Source: Flavobacterium sp. TR2 | Lineage (GTDB): Bacteria; Bacteroidota; Bacteroidia; Flavobacteriales; Flavobacteriaceae | Length of the DNA stretch: 64,000 bases | Assembly: GCF_025252405.1 (NCBI RefSeq) | Contig: NZ_CP104307.1 | Span: 682,001 to 746,000 of the forward strand | Direction of reading: 5' to 3' | Part shown: positions 36,243 to 44,633 of the stretch, one piece after another | Layout of the letters: each line of letters opens with the position of its first letter | Numbering within the stretch: the stretch's first letter is position 1 | Notes under the pieces: model-generated | The model's database searches: none | Told to the model about the DNA's origin: nothing | The model's input: the letters and a program-made list of their open reading frames with translations, nothing else | Made by a program: the position numbers and the translations under genes

Positions 36243-36749
36243 TTAATTCTTATTCATCCATTCCTCTAAATTCAACACCATATTAAGTGCAGTCCAAATT
36301 TCTCCGTCTACTTCTCTTATGAGTTTTTTATCGGGATTAATGGCAAACCCAACTTTTTCATAGCATTTTTGAGCTCCAATATTAAAATCGAAAACATTCA
36401 ATTCGATGTTTCTTTCTTTCCTGTTTTCAAAAATAAATTGCAGCAACAAAACCACCATTTTTTCACCAATTCCCTTTCCTCTCTGATTTTCGTCAATAAT
36501 CAGGATTCGACCCAATTTTGCACTATCATCTTTAAAGTAAATTTCGCAATGTCCTAACGTATTTCCATTAGAACTATCGGCAACTCTAAAAGCAACTCTA
36601 TTTTCATCAGAAAGCGTTTTATCTATTTGACTCTCCGTTAAGGGAAAAGTGAATTCGGGTCCGCCAAATTGCATCAAATCTTTTGCATTTTTGACCGAAT
36701 TGATCAATTCAGAATAATCTTTTTTCTCAAATTTTTCTAGGCATATCAT
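36243..36749 (-). CDS. GNAT family N-acetyltransferase
   Basis: 168 residues. The acetyl-CoA-binding motif is DENQRGKGIGEKMVVLLL (about 98-115) and the C-terminal signature is FNIGAQKCYEKVGFAI. The N-terminal YSELINSVKNAKDLMQFGG resembles RimJ-like transferases. It sits 19 bases after the aldo/keto reductase on the same strand, so the two may be co-transcribed, though no functional link is obvious. The substrate is unknown. Confidence 0.83.
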   Translation of the reverse strand: MICLEKFEKKDYSELINSVKNAKDLMQFGGPEFTFPLTESQIDKTLSDENRVAFRVADSSNGNTLGHCEIYFKDDSAKLGRILIIDENQRGKGIGEKMVVLLLQFIFENRKERNIELNVFDFNIGAQKCYEKVGFAINPDKKLIREVDGEIWTALNMVLNLEEWMNKN

Positions 36750-36767
36750 TTTTCAGAATAGTAAAAA

Positions 36768-37643
36768 TTAAGGCACATCGTCGCCCATACTTTCTGTCCA
36801 AATTGCAAACCAGTCTTCTTTGTCCATTTCCAATTCAACTGCTTTCATTAAAGATTGAATTCTAGCAATGTTTACTGTTCCTGCAATCGGAATTACTTTT
36901 GCAGGGTGTTTTAAAATCCAAGCCAATAGAAGCGTATCCGAACCTAAATGATATTTTTCTACCAAAGTAGAGAACAGTTTTTTTAAACGGCGTGTTTTCT
37001 TGGTATCTTCTCTAAAAACAGTTCCAAGCGGATTCCATGACAATGGTCTAATTCCGTTCGTCTGCATATAATCCAAACTGCCGTCAAGCATTGGCTCATA
37101 ATGCGTTGCAGAAAACTGCACTTGATTGTAACTCACTTCTGTTTTTTGGCGAATTAATTCTGTTTGAGAGCTTGTAAAATTGGAAAGACCAAAATCAATG
37201 ATTTTTCCTTCTCCTTTTAATTTCTCAACTGCTTCTGCGATTTCGTCAGCCTGCATTAATGGACTTGGTCTGTGAAGCAGAAAAACATCTACATAATCTG
37301 TTTTTAAATTTTTCAAAGATGTTTCGACAGACTTAATAATATAGTCTTTAGAATAATCATAATGTTTGATTTTGTTTTCAGGGCGTTTATCAGCAATCAT
37401 CTGAATACCGCACTTGGTAATTAATTGTAATTTTTCACGATCAATTTTACTTGCGTGAAAGGCTTTTCCAAAATCGGCTTCGGTCGTATACGAACCGTAA
37501 ATATCCGCGTGATCAAAAGTCGTAATTTTGTTTTCGATACTCACTTGTATCATGTTTTCCATTTCTTTGGTTGTAAGGTTTTTATCCCAAACTCCCCAAT
37601 TCATAGTGCCCGAAATTATAGGCGATAGGACTGTTTTGCTCAT
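36768..37643 (-). CDS. Aldo/keto reductase
   Basis: 291 residues, TIM-barrel NADPH-dependent reductase. The catalytic residues are visible: Asp44 and Tyr49 in TTFDHADIYGSY, Lys77 in LQLITKCGIQ and the His in DVFLLHRPSPLM. The Cys/Trp-rich start SGTMNWGVWDKNL is typical of the YdhF-like oxidoreductases. There is no signal peptide. It is the first gene of a pair with the GNAT at 36243. Confidence 0.9.
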   Translation of the reverse strand: MSKTVLSPIISGTMNWGVWDKNLTTKEMENMIQVSIENKITTFDHADIYGSYTTEADFGKAFHASKIDREKLQLITKCGIQMIADKRPENKIKHYDYSKDYIIKSVETSLKNLKTDYVDVFLLHRPSPLMQADEIAEAVEKLKGEGKIIDFGLSNFTSSQTELIRQKTEVSYNQVQFSATHYEPMLDGSLDYMQTNGIRPLSWNPLGTVFREDTKKTRRLKKLFSTLVEKYHLGSDTLLLAWILKHPAKVIPIAGTVNIARIQSLMKAVELEMDKEDWFAIWTESMGDDVP

Positions 37644-37855
37644 AATAATTATGCGTTATTTTTGGTAATAATTATGCTTTAATAAAACATAATCATCAAA
37701 GTTCTTAAAAATATAAAAATAGATTCACAATTAGTCCTTAAAATTAGGTCATTGGTCGAAGTTTTAACCATTCTTTAACATCTTACTTCTCAAAAAATAT
37801 TCAATTTGCACTCTCAAAAATTAGGCGTAAAAATCAAGGTTTTAAAAATATTTAT

Positions 37856-38860
37856 ATGGAAGAAAATACAACGACTTTAGACATTAGAGCGATAAATGAA
37901 AAAATTGAAAGAGAAAGTGCTTTTATAGACCTTCTTACAATGGAAATGAACAAAGTTATTGTGGGTCAGAAACATATGGTCGAGCGTCTATTGATCGGAT
38001 TACTTGGACAAGGGCATATTTTATTGGAAGGAGTTCCTGGTCTGGCAAAAACTTTAGCCATCAATACGCTTTCTCAAGCGGTTCAGGGTTCTTTCAGCCG
38101 TATCCAGTTTACGCCAGATTTATTGCCTGCCGATGTTATCGGAACCATGATTTACAACATTAAAGCAAACGAGTTCTCAATTAAAAAAGGGCCTATTTTC
38201 GCCAATTTCGTACTTGCCGATGAGATTAACCGTGCTCCTGCAAAGGTTCAGTCAGCGCTTTTGGAGGCAATGCAGGAAAAACAAGTTACTATTGGTGACT
38301 CTACATTCAAATTAGATCGTCCTTTCTTAGTATTGGCAACGCAAAACCCTGTTGAGCAAGAAGGTACTTATGCACTTCCTGAAGCGCAGGTTGACCGTTT
38401 TATGCTGAAAACCGTTATTGATTACCCAAAAATTGACGAAGAGCGTTTTGTAATCCGCCAAAACTTAAAAGGAACTTTCGAAAAAGTAAATCCTGTAGTT
38501 TCTGTAGATCAGATTTTACGCGCGCAAGAAGCCGTTCGTGAAGTTTACATGGACGAAAAAATTGAGAAATACATCTTAGATATTATTTTCGCTACGCGCT
38601 ACCCAGAAAAATACAAATTAGCCGATTTAAAACCGCTTATCAGTTTTGGAGCTTCTCCTCGTGGAAGTATCAACTTGGCTAATGCTGCTAAATGTTATGC
38701 TTTCATCAAACGTCGCGGTTATGTAATTCCAGAAGACGTTCGTGCAGTTGTTCACGATGTGTTACGCCACAGAGTTGGAATCACTTACGAAGCAGAAGCA
38801 GAAAACATTACTTCTGTAGACATTATCAACAAAATCGTTAACGAGATTGAGGTACCTTAA
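37856..38860 (+). CDS. MoxR family AAA+ ATPase
   Basis: The first gene of the Bat (aerotolerance) cluster. 334 residues. Walker A is GVPGLAKT (59-66), Walker B is FVLADEINRAP (118-128 with Asp122-Glu123), sensor 1 is VLATQNPVEQEGTYALPEAQ and a MoxR-specific lid is at the end (ISFGASPRGSINLANAAK). MoxR ATPases act with VWA proteins, apparently as chaperones or in metal insertion. No clear promoter was found in the 212-base upstream gap. The start is the only good ATG. Confidence 0.93.
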   Translation: MEENTTTLDIRAINEKIERESAFIDLLTMEMNKVIVGQKHMVERLLIGLLGQGHILLEGVPGLAKTLAINTLSQAVQGSFSRIQFTPDLLPADVIGTMIYNIKANEFSIKKGPIFANFVLADEINRAPAKVQSALLEAMQEKQVTIGDSTFKLDRPFLVLATQNPVEQEGTYALPEAQVDRFMLKTVIDYPKIDEERFVIRQNLKGTFEKVNPVVSVDQILRAQEAVREVYMDEKIEKYILDIIFATRYPEKYKLADLKPLISFGASPRGSINLANAAKCYAFIKRRGYVIPEDVRAVVHDVLRHRVGITYEAEAENITSVDIINKIVNEIEVP

Positions 38861-38876
38861 AAAATTTTAGATTTTA

Positions 38877-38947
38877 GATTGCAGATTTTAGATTTAAATC
38901 TGCGGTCTAGAAAACAATCTAAAATCTAATATCTAAAATCTGCAATC
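38877..38947. repeat. 17-bp inverted repeat between moxR and the DUF58 gene
   Basis: GATTGCAGATTTTAGAT (38877-38893) and its reverse complement ATCTAAAATCTGCAATC (38931-38947), made of repeated TAGATTT words. It lies inside the operon, so it is more likely a processing or attenuation element than a full terminator. Confidence 0.7.
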
Positions 38948-38954
38948 CAAAAAA

Positions 38955-39818
38955 ATGGATACAAAAGAGCTTTTAAAAAAAGTACGGAAAATAGAAATCA
39001 AAACGAAGAGACTGAGCAATCATATCTTTTCTGGAGAATACCACTCTTCATTTAAAGGACGAGGAATGACGTTTAGCGAGGTGCGTCAATACCAATACGG
39101 AGATGATATTCGTAACATCGATTGGAACGTAACCGCACGCTACAACGAAGCTCACGTTAAAGTATTTGAAGAAGAACGCGAACTGACTATGGTTTTGATG
39201 GTCGATATTTCGGGTTCTGAATCTTTTGGTTCTAAAAATCAATTTAAAAAAGACATTGTAACCGAAATTGCGGCAACGATGGCTTTTTCGGCTACGCAGA
39301 ATAATGACAAAATTGGTTTAATCCTATTTTCTGATGCAATAGAATTATATATTCCGCCCAAAAAAGGACGTTCGCACGTATTGCGCATAATCCGTGAATT
39401 GATCGAATTTGAACCAAAAAGCCATAAAACTGACATTGCACAAGCTTTGAAATTTTTATCTGGAACCCAGAAAAAGAAAGCCATCATTTTTATGATTTCC
39501 GATTTTATGTCTGATTCTTACGAGCATACTTTAAAAATTGCTTCTAAAAAACACGACATCACAGGTGTACGCGTGTACGATATCCGCGAAGAAAAAATTC
39601 CAAATTTAGGAATGGTGCATATGCTGGATGCCGAAACAGGCAATATACAATTGGTTGATACAGGTTCAAAAACCGTACGAATGAATTATGAGAAGCATTA
39701 TCAGGAAAAGTTAAATTACTTTAAAGATACATTCCGTAAATCTGGAGCAGGAATTGTAAATACAAGAGTAGACGAAAATTACGTTACTAAACTATTAGGC
39801 TATTTCAAATCACGATAA
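38955..39818 (+). CDS. DUF58 domain protein (VWA-like, Bat cluster)
   Basis: 287 residues, cytoplasmic. GDDIRNIDWNVTARYNEAHV is the DUF58 signature. It runs into a VWA fold with the MIDAS-like DISGSES (Asp84, Ser86, Ser88). DUF58 proteins pair with MoxR in many phyla, presumably as a substrate or adaptor. The C-terminus ends YVTKLLGYFKSR. It is expected to be co-expressed with moxR, with the 17-bp repeat between the two. Confidence 0.9.
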   Translation: MDTKELLKKVRKIEIKTKRLSNHIFSGEYHSSFKGRGMTFSEVRQYQYGDDIRNIDWNVTARYNEAHVKVFEEERELTMVLMVDISGSESFGSKNQFKKDIVTEIAATMAFSATQNNDKIGLILFSDAIELYIPPKKGRSHVLRIIRELIEFEPKSHKTDIAQALKFLSGTQKKKAIIFMISDFMSDSYEHTLKIASKKHDITGVRVYDIREEKIPNLGMVHMLDAETGNIQLVDTGSKTVRMNYEKHYQEKLNYFKDTFRKSGAGIVNTRVDENYVTKLLGYFKSR

Positions 39819-39882
39819 AAATCTGGCAATTTTGATTAACAAATCAAAAATCGTTAATCTAAAATCAACAATCGTTAATCAA

Positions 39883-41517
39883 ATGAAATTTAAACTTTAT
39901 ATATTTTTATTGCTTTTTTCTACCCTGATTTTTGCACAGCAGAAACCAGTAGAAACGAGCATTGATACTACAAAAAACAAAATTGGCGCAGAGTTTAAAC
40001 TGACGCTTAAAACTGTTGTAAGCTCAAAATCGAAAGTTGAATTTCCGAAGCTTAAAAACATTGGGCCATTAGAAGTAATTCAATCTTATCCAATTGATAC
40101 GGTTAAGAAAGACGACACTTATGAGCTAATCAAAAAATACGGATTAACACAGTTTGATTCTGGTCGTTATACCATTCCGAGCGTCAAAATTTTAATTGAT
40201 AAAAAACCTTTCTTTTCAGATTCGATTAAAGTTGAAGTGGCCAATGTAAAAGTAGACACTTTACAGCAGAAAATGTACGATATCAAAGATATAGCTCCTG
40301 CTAATGAGGGAATGGGAAGTTGGTGGATTTACGTTTTAATTGTTTTAGCTATTATCGGAATCGGAGCTTTTGTCTATTGGTACGTTAAAAAACGCCAGCT
40401 GAAAAAAATCGAAGAAGAAGTTTATAAAACGCCTATCGAAAAAGCGACTAGCTTATTAAACAACCTAGAGCAAAAAGAACTGGTTCAAAAAGGCGAGATT
40501 AAAGAATACTATAGCGAACTAACTGATATTGCTAGAAATTATATCGAAGAAGCCATTCATATTCCAGCTATGGAAAGCACAACTTCTGAATTGATTCAGG
40601 CCATCAGAATAGCATCGACTCAAAAGAAAATGACGCTTACGCCAGAAACGGTTGAAAATCTGGAACGTGTTCTGCGTCAGGCCGATTTGGTGAAATTTGC
40701 TAAATCAAAACCACTTGATTTTGAAATTACAGAAGATCGAAATAAAATTCAAAAAGTAATTTTAACACTTGACAACGCTATTCCGACAGAAGTTCCTGAG
40801 GATATAGAAGATCAGTTGTTGAACGAAGCGCAACGACAAAAACAAATTCAGGCGCAGCTTAAAAAACAGCGTAATGCAAGAATTGGTTATGCAGTAGCAG
40901 CTATCATACTTTTATTATTTGCCACAACAACTTTCTTTGTAGTTACCAAAGGATTCAATTACGTAAAAGACAATATTATTGGCCATCCTTCTAAAGAATT
41001 ATTGGAAGGCGAATGGGTAAAAAGTGCTTATGGAAGTCCAGCTGTTCTTATCGAAACTCCAAAGGTTTTAAAAAGAATGGACGCTCAAAAGGTGCTTCCA
41101 AAAGAAGCAATGGCACTTATCAAGGAAATGCAGCTTTTTACATACGGAAGCATAATTGATAATTTCTATGTAACAGTTTCTACATCTAAATTCAAACAGC
41201 CAACTGATATTGATTTAAGCAAAACCCTTGAAGGCACTCTAAAAATCATTGAGGCTCAAGGCGGACAAAATATTATTGTGAAACAAGAAGATTTTCAAAC
41301 AAACGAAGGCATTCAGGGAATAAAAGGCTATGGAACAATGACTGTATTGAATCCTGCGACCAAAACGAGTACAAAAGCATACTATGAATTGCTACTATTC
41401 AAACAAGATCAAGGATTACAGCAAATCATGATTTTGCATGAAGAAGGCGATACTTATGCAAACGAGATTACAACTCGTATCTTAAATTCTGTTGAACTTC
41501 AAAGAGCAAACAACTAA
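39883..41517 (+). CDS. BatD-like membrane protein of the Bat cluster
   Basis: 544 residues from the ATG at 39883. An upstream TTG at 39832 gives a non-hydrophobic, low-complexity extension in repeat-like spacer DNA and is rejected. The start then gives a signal peptide, MKFKLYIFLLLFSTLIFAQ. The N-terminal beta-rich part (about 20-140) resembles the first domain of BatD. A membrane segment WWIYVLIVLAIIGIGAFVYWY follows (about 150-170), then a cytoplasmic helical part and a second membrane segment (about 330-355, AVAAIILLLFATTTFF). The C-terminal part is unknown. It overlaps batA by one base. Confidence 0.75.
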   Translation: MKFKLYIFLLLFSTLIFAQQKPVETSIDTTKNKIGAEFKLTLKTVVSSKSKVEFPKLKNIGPLEVIQSYPIDTVKKDDTYELIKKYGLTQFDSGRYTIPSVKILIDKKPFFSDSIKVEVANVKVDTLQQKMYDIKDIAPANEGMGSWWIYVLIVLAIIGIGAFVYWYVKKRQLKKIEEEVYKTPIEKATSLLNNLEQKELVQKGEIKEYYSELTDIARNYIEEAIHIPAMESTTSELIQAIRIASTQKKMTLTPETVENLERVLRQADLVKFAKSKPLDFEITEDRNKIQKVILTLDNAIPTEVPEDIEDQLLNEAQRQKQIQAQLKKQRNARIGYAVAAIILLLFATTTFFVVTKGFNYVKDNIIGHPSKELLEGEWVKSAYGSPAVLIETPKVLKRMDAQKVLPKEAMALIKEMQLFTYGSIIDNFYVTVSTSKFKQPTDIDLSKTLEGTLKIIEAQGGQNIIVKQEDFQTNEGIQGIKGYGTMTVLNPATKTSTKAYYELLLFKQDQGLQQIMILHEEGDTYANEITTRILNSVELQRANN

Positions 41518-42518
41518 TGAGTAAGATCACTTTTTTAAATCCAGAATTTCTTTGGTTGTTCCTACTAATTCCGATTGCGATAATCTGGTTTTTCTGGAAA
41601 CGCAACCAGCAGTCGGCTACCTTAAAAATGAGTTCGACAGCAGGATTTCGAAACAGCGAATCTTTACTCACAAAGCTAAAACCTTGTTTATACGTTTTTA
41701 GAATTTTAGCTTTAAGTTCGCTAATTATAGCATTGGCACGACCAAGAACAGTAGACATTAGCAACCAGACTAAAACTACAAAAGGAATTGATATTGTAAT
41801 GGCAATTGACGTTTCTGGTTCTATGCTTGCAAAAGATTTAAAGCCAAACCGAATGGAAGCTTTGAAAAGAGTTGCTGCAGATTTCGTTGAAGAAAGGCCA
41901 AATGACAGAATCGGATTGGTTTTGTATGCTTCTGAAGCGTATACAAAAACCCCTGTTACAAGCGATAAAGCTATTATTCTGGAAGCCATAAAAGGCATTA
42001 AATATGATAATGTTTTACAAGACGGAACAGGAATCGGAATGGGATTGGCAACGGCCGTAAATCGTCTGAAAGACAGCAAAGCAAAAAGCCGCGTTATCAT
42101 TTTGCTTACCGATGGTGTAAACAACGCTGGTTTTATTGAGCCAGAAACAGCATCGGATATTGCAAAGCAATACGGAATTAAAGTTTATACGATTGGACTT
42201 GGAACAAACGGAATGGCAGAATCTCCATATGCATATGCTCCAAATGGCGGTTTCTTATTCAAAATGCAAAAAGTTGAAATCGATGAAAAGCTGATGCGAA
42301 ACATTGCCAAAAAAACCGATGGAACTTATTTTAGAGCAACAAGCAACGATAAATTAGCCGAAATATACAACTCGATCAATAAATTGGAAACGACAGAAAT
42401 TCAGGAATTGAAATTCTATGATTATGACGAAAAATACAGGTTTTTTGTTTTATTTGCAGGCTTTTTGCTGTTGCTAGAAGTTGGATTAAGAAATACGGTT
42501 TACAGAAGCTTCATTTGA
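41517..42518 (+). CDS. batA: BatA, VWA domain membrane protein
   Basis: 333 residues. Two N-terminal membrane segments (about 8-27 and 58-75) and one at the C-terminus (about 308-325) hold a VWA domain on the periplasmic or cytoplasmic face. The MIDAS is MAIDVSGSMLAKD (Asp98, Ser100, Ser102) with the later Thr/Asp in VIILLTDGVNNAG. The TAATG overlap with the upstream gene implies coupling. Bat proteins were named for Bacteroides aerotolerance. The biochemical role is not settled. Confidence 0.9.
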   Translation: MSKITFLNPEFLWLFLLIPIAIIWFFWKRNQQSATLKMSSTAGFRNSESLLTKLKPCLYVFRILALSSLIIALARPRTVDISNQTKTTKGIDIVMAIDVSGSMLAKDLKPNRMEALKRVAADFVEERPNDRIGLVLYASEAYTKTPVTSDKAIILEAIKGIKYDNVLQDGTGIGMGLATAVNRLKDSKAKSRVIILLTDGVNNAGFIEPETASDIAKQYGIKVYTIGLGTNGMAESPYAYAPNGGFLFKMQKVEIDEKLMRNIAKKTDGTYFRATSNDKLAEIYNSINKLETTEIQELKFYDYDEKYRFFVLFAGFLLLLEVGLRNTVYRSFI

Positions 42519-42537
42519 TTTATTCAAAATCAAAAAA

Positions 42538-42680
42538 TTCCAATAATAAAATTCCAAATAACAAATTGGAATTTGGAATTTAAAGATTAAAAATCAGAAA
42601 GAAGATTTGGAATTTAAAATTTTGACTCGAGCGCTAGCGAACAGGCGAAGCAATTTCAATATTGGAATTTAAAAACATTT
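42538..42680. repeat. GGAATTT-rich spacer between batA and batB
   Basis: Multiple TTCCAA/TTGGAATTT words form partial stems. An unrelated patch containing CTCGAGCGCTAGCG lies near 42628. There is no coding potential I trust. Confidence 0.55.
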
Positions 42681-43715
42681 ATGGAATTAGACGAAAAAAA
42701 ATATTTATATCTATTAATACTGATCCCGATTGTGGTATGTATTTTCCTTTTCAATATGTATTGGAAAAGAAGAACACAGCGTGAATTTGGTGATCTGGAA
42801 ATGGTAAAAAGGCTGAGCCCAGAGAAATCGGTTTTCAAACCTGTTTTAAAAATCACAGTGATTCTTTTGGCGCTTACCTGTTTGATTATCGGTTTGGTAA
42901 ATCCGAAGATTGGAACCAAAATGGAAACCGTAAAACGAGAAGGTATCGATATTGTTTTTGCGGTCGACGTTTCTAAAAGTATGCTGGCAGAAGACGTTGT
43001 TCCTAGCCGTCTGGAAAAAAGCAAACAGCTGGTTTCTCAGATTATTAACAATTTAGGAAGCGATAGAATCGGAATTGTAGCTTACGCAGGAAGTGCTTTC
43101 CCAGTTTTGCCAATTACATCAGACTATAGCGTTGCAAAAATGTTTTTACAAAGCATGAGTCCAGGAATGGTTTCTTCTCAAGGCACATCTTTGGATGAAG
43201 CCATTAAATTGTCATCGACTTATTTTGATGAAAAAAGCAAAACCAGCAAACTATTAATCCTTATTTCTGACGGTGAAGATCATTCTGAAGGCGCAGCTGC
43301 TGCGGCAGAAGAAGCTAATAAATTGGGAATGAAAATCATCACCATTGGTGTCGGAACAGAAAGAGGAGGAACAATTCCGTTAAAAGAAAATGGCGTTGTA
43401 AGAGGCTATCAGAAAGATCAAAACGGAGAAACAGTAATCACCAAATTAAATCAGGAAGGTTTAAAAACAATTGCAAAAGCAACAAAAGGCGGTTATGTTT
43501 ACGGCGGAAGCACAAAAGAAGTTTTAGAATACGTAAAAAATGCTTTAAACAATATTCAAAAAACAGAATTTGAAGCTACACAAATGGCCGAATTTCAATC
43601 GCAGTTTCAATGGTTTATCGGATTTGCATTTTTATTGCTTTTCCTAGACATTTTCTTATTGGAAAGAAAAACAAGCTGGATCAAAGAGTTGGATTTATTT
43701 AATGAAAAGAAATAA
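42681..43715 (+). CDS. batB: BatB, VWA domain membrane protein
   Basis: 344 residues, paralogous to BatA. Membrane segments are at about 8-25, 57-74 and 315-332. The MIDAS is FAVDVSKSMLAED (Asp96, Ser98, Ser100), a DxSxS motif with Lys inside. A later ILISDGEDHSEG carries the metal-site Asp. There is a gap of 162 bases with inverted repeats after BatA. It directly abuts batC. Expected to form a complex with BatA and MoxR. Confidence 0.9.
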   Translation: MELDEKKYLYLLILIPIVVCIFLFNMYWKRRTQREFGDLEMVKRLSPEKSVFKPVLKITVILLALTCLIIGLVNPKIGTKMETVKREGIDIVFAVDVSKSMLAEDVVPSRLEKSKQLVSQIINNLGSDRIGIVAYAGSAFPVLPITSDYSVAKMFLQSMSPGMVSSQGTSLDEAIKLSSTYFDEKSKTSKLLILISDGEDHSEGAAAAAEEANKLGMKIITIGVGTERGGTIPLKENGVVRGYQKDQNGETVITKLNQEGLKTIAKATKGGYVYGGSTKEVLEYVKNALNNIQKTEFEATQMAEFQSQFQWFIGFAFLLLFLDIFLLERKTSWIKELDLFNEKK

Positions 43716-43754
43716 ATGTTCAGAGTGAAATTCAGAACAGAAAACAAAATTAGA

Positions 43755-44525
43755 ATGAAAAATTTACTCCTTTATATTTTACTAACAGTTTCTTTTGCAG
43801 TTTCTGCTCAAGAAAAAGACAAAACATTGCCTGCTGGGAATGAAGAATATAAACAGAATAAATTTACTGATGCTGAGGCAAACTATAGAATTTCGGAATC
43901 AAAATTTCCTAAAAAATCAGCAGCGCCTTATAATTTAGGAAATACCATTTACAGGCAAAATCAGATTTCGGAAGCTAAATTTGCTTACGCGAAAGCCATA
44001 AAAAATGCCAAAACAAGACCTGAAAAACATAAAGCTTATCATAATCTTGGAAATACTTTCATGAAAGAGAAAGATTATACGCAGGCAGTCGAAGCTTATA
44101 AACAGGCACTCCGTAACGACCCAACCGATGAGGAAACGCGTTACAATTATGCGTACGCCAAACAAAAACTAAAAGAGAATCCTCCTAAAAACGATCAGAA
44201 CAAAGATAAAAACAAGGACAAAGACAAGGATAAGGATAAAAATAAAGACAAGAACAAGGACAACAATAAAGATAAAGACAAGGATAAAGATAAAAAAGAC
44301 GATAAAGGCGACCAGGACAAAGACAAAAAAGACGGTAAAAACGATCCTAAGAAAGATGACAAGTCTGACAATCAAGGACAGCCAAAACCACAGCCTGGAG
44401 GAATATCAAAAGAGCGTGTTCAGAATTTATTAGATGCGGTGAATAATGAAGAAAAGAAAATTCAGGACAAAGTAAATGCTCAAAAAGTAAAAGCAAATCC
44501 TAAGAAAACAGAAAAAGACTGGTAG
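43755..44525 (+). CDS. batC: BatC, TPR protein with a charged Lys/Asp tract
   Basis: About 256 residues from the ATG at 43755, which opens a clean signal peptide (MKNLLLYILLTVSFAVSAQ). A longer start at 43716, one base after the batB stop, is possible but lacks this. TPR helices with NLGNTIYRQNQ and AYHNLGNTFMKEKDYTQAV cover about 35-140. Then comes a tract of about 60 residues made of KDK, NKD and DKD units, presumably an extended polyampholyte linker, then a short C-terminal helix. The TPR part is expected to bind partner Bat proteins in the periplasm. Confidence 0.85.
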   Translation: MKNLLLYILLTVSFAVSAQEKDKTLPAGNEEYKQNKFTDAEANYRISESKFPKKSAAPYNLGNTIYRQNQISEAKFAYAKAIKNAKTRPEKHKAYHNLGNTFMKEKDYTQAVEAYKQALRNDPTDEETRYNYAYAKQKLKENPPKNDQNKDKNKDKDKDKDKNKDKNKDNNKDKDKDKDKKDDKGDQDKDKKDGKNDPKKDDKSDNQGQPKPQPGGISKERVQNLLDAVNNEEKKIQDKVNAQKVKANPKKTEKDW

Positions 44526-44533
44526 GATTTTGA

Positions 44534-44589
44534 GTTTAATCGTTTAACTGTTTATTTGTTTCATCCAATCTTCAGTTAAACGATTAAAC
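44534..44589. repeat. 17-bp inverted repeat between batC and batD
   Basis: GTTTAATCGTTTAACTG (44534-44550) and CAGTTAAACGATTAAAC (44573-44589), with more TTAAAC words after it up to the batD start. An operon-internal hairpin. Confidence 0.75.
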
Positions 44590-44633
44590 AGTTAAACGGT
44601 TTAACAGCTAAACAAAAAACGATTAAACATTAA

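Noticed and set aside
44190..44380. Tandem AAAGAC/AAGGAT-type DNA repeats
   Set aside because: Coding low-complexity tract in batC; not CRISPR and not a mobile element.
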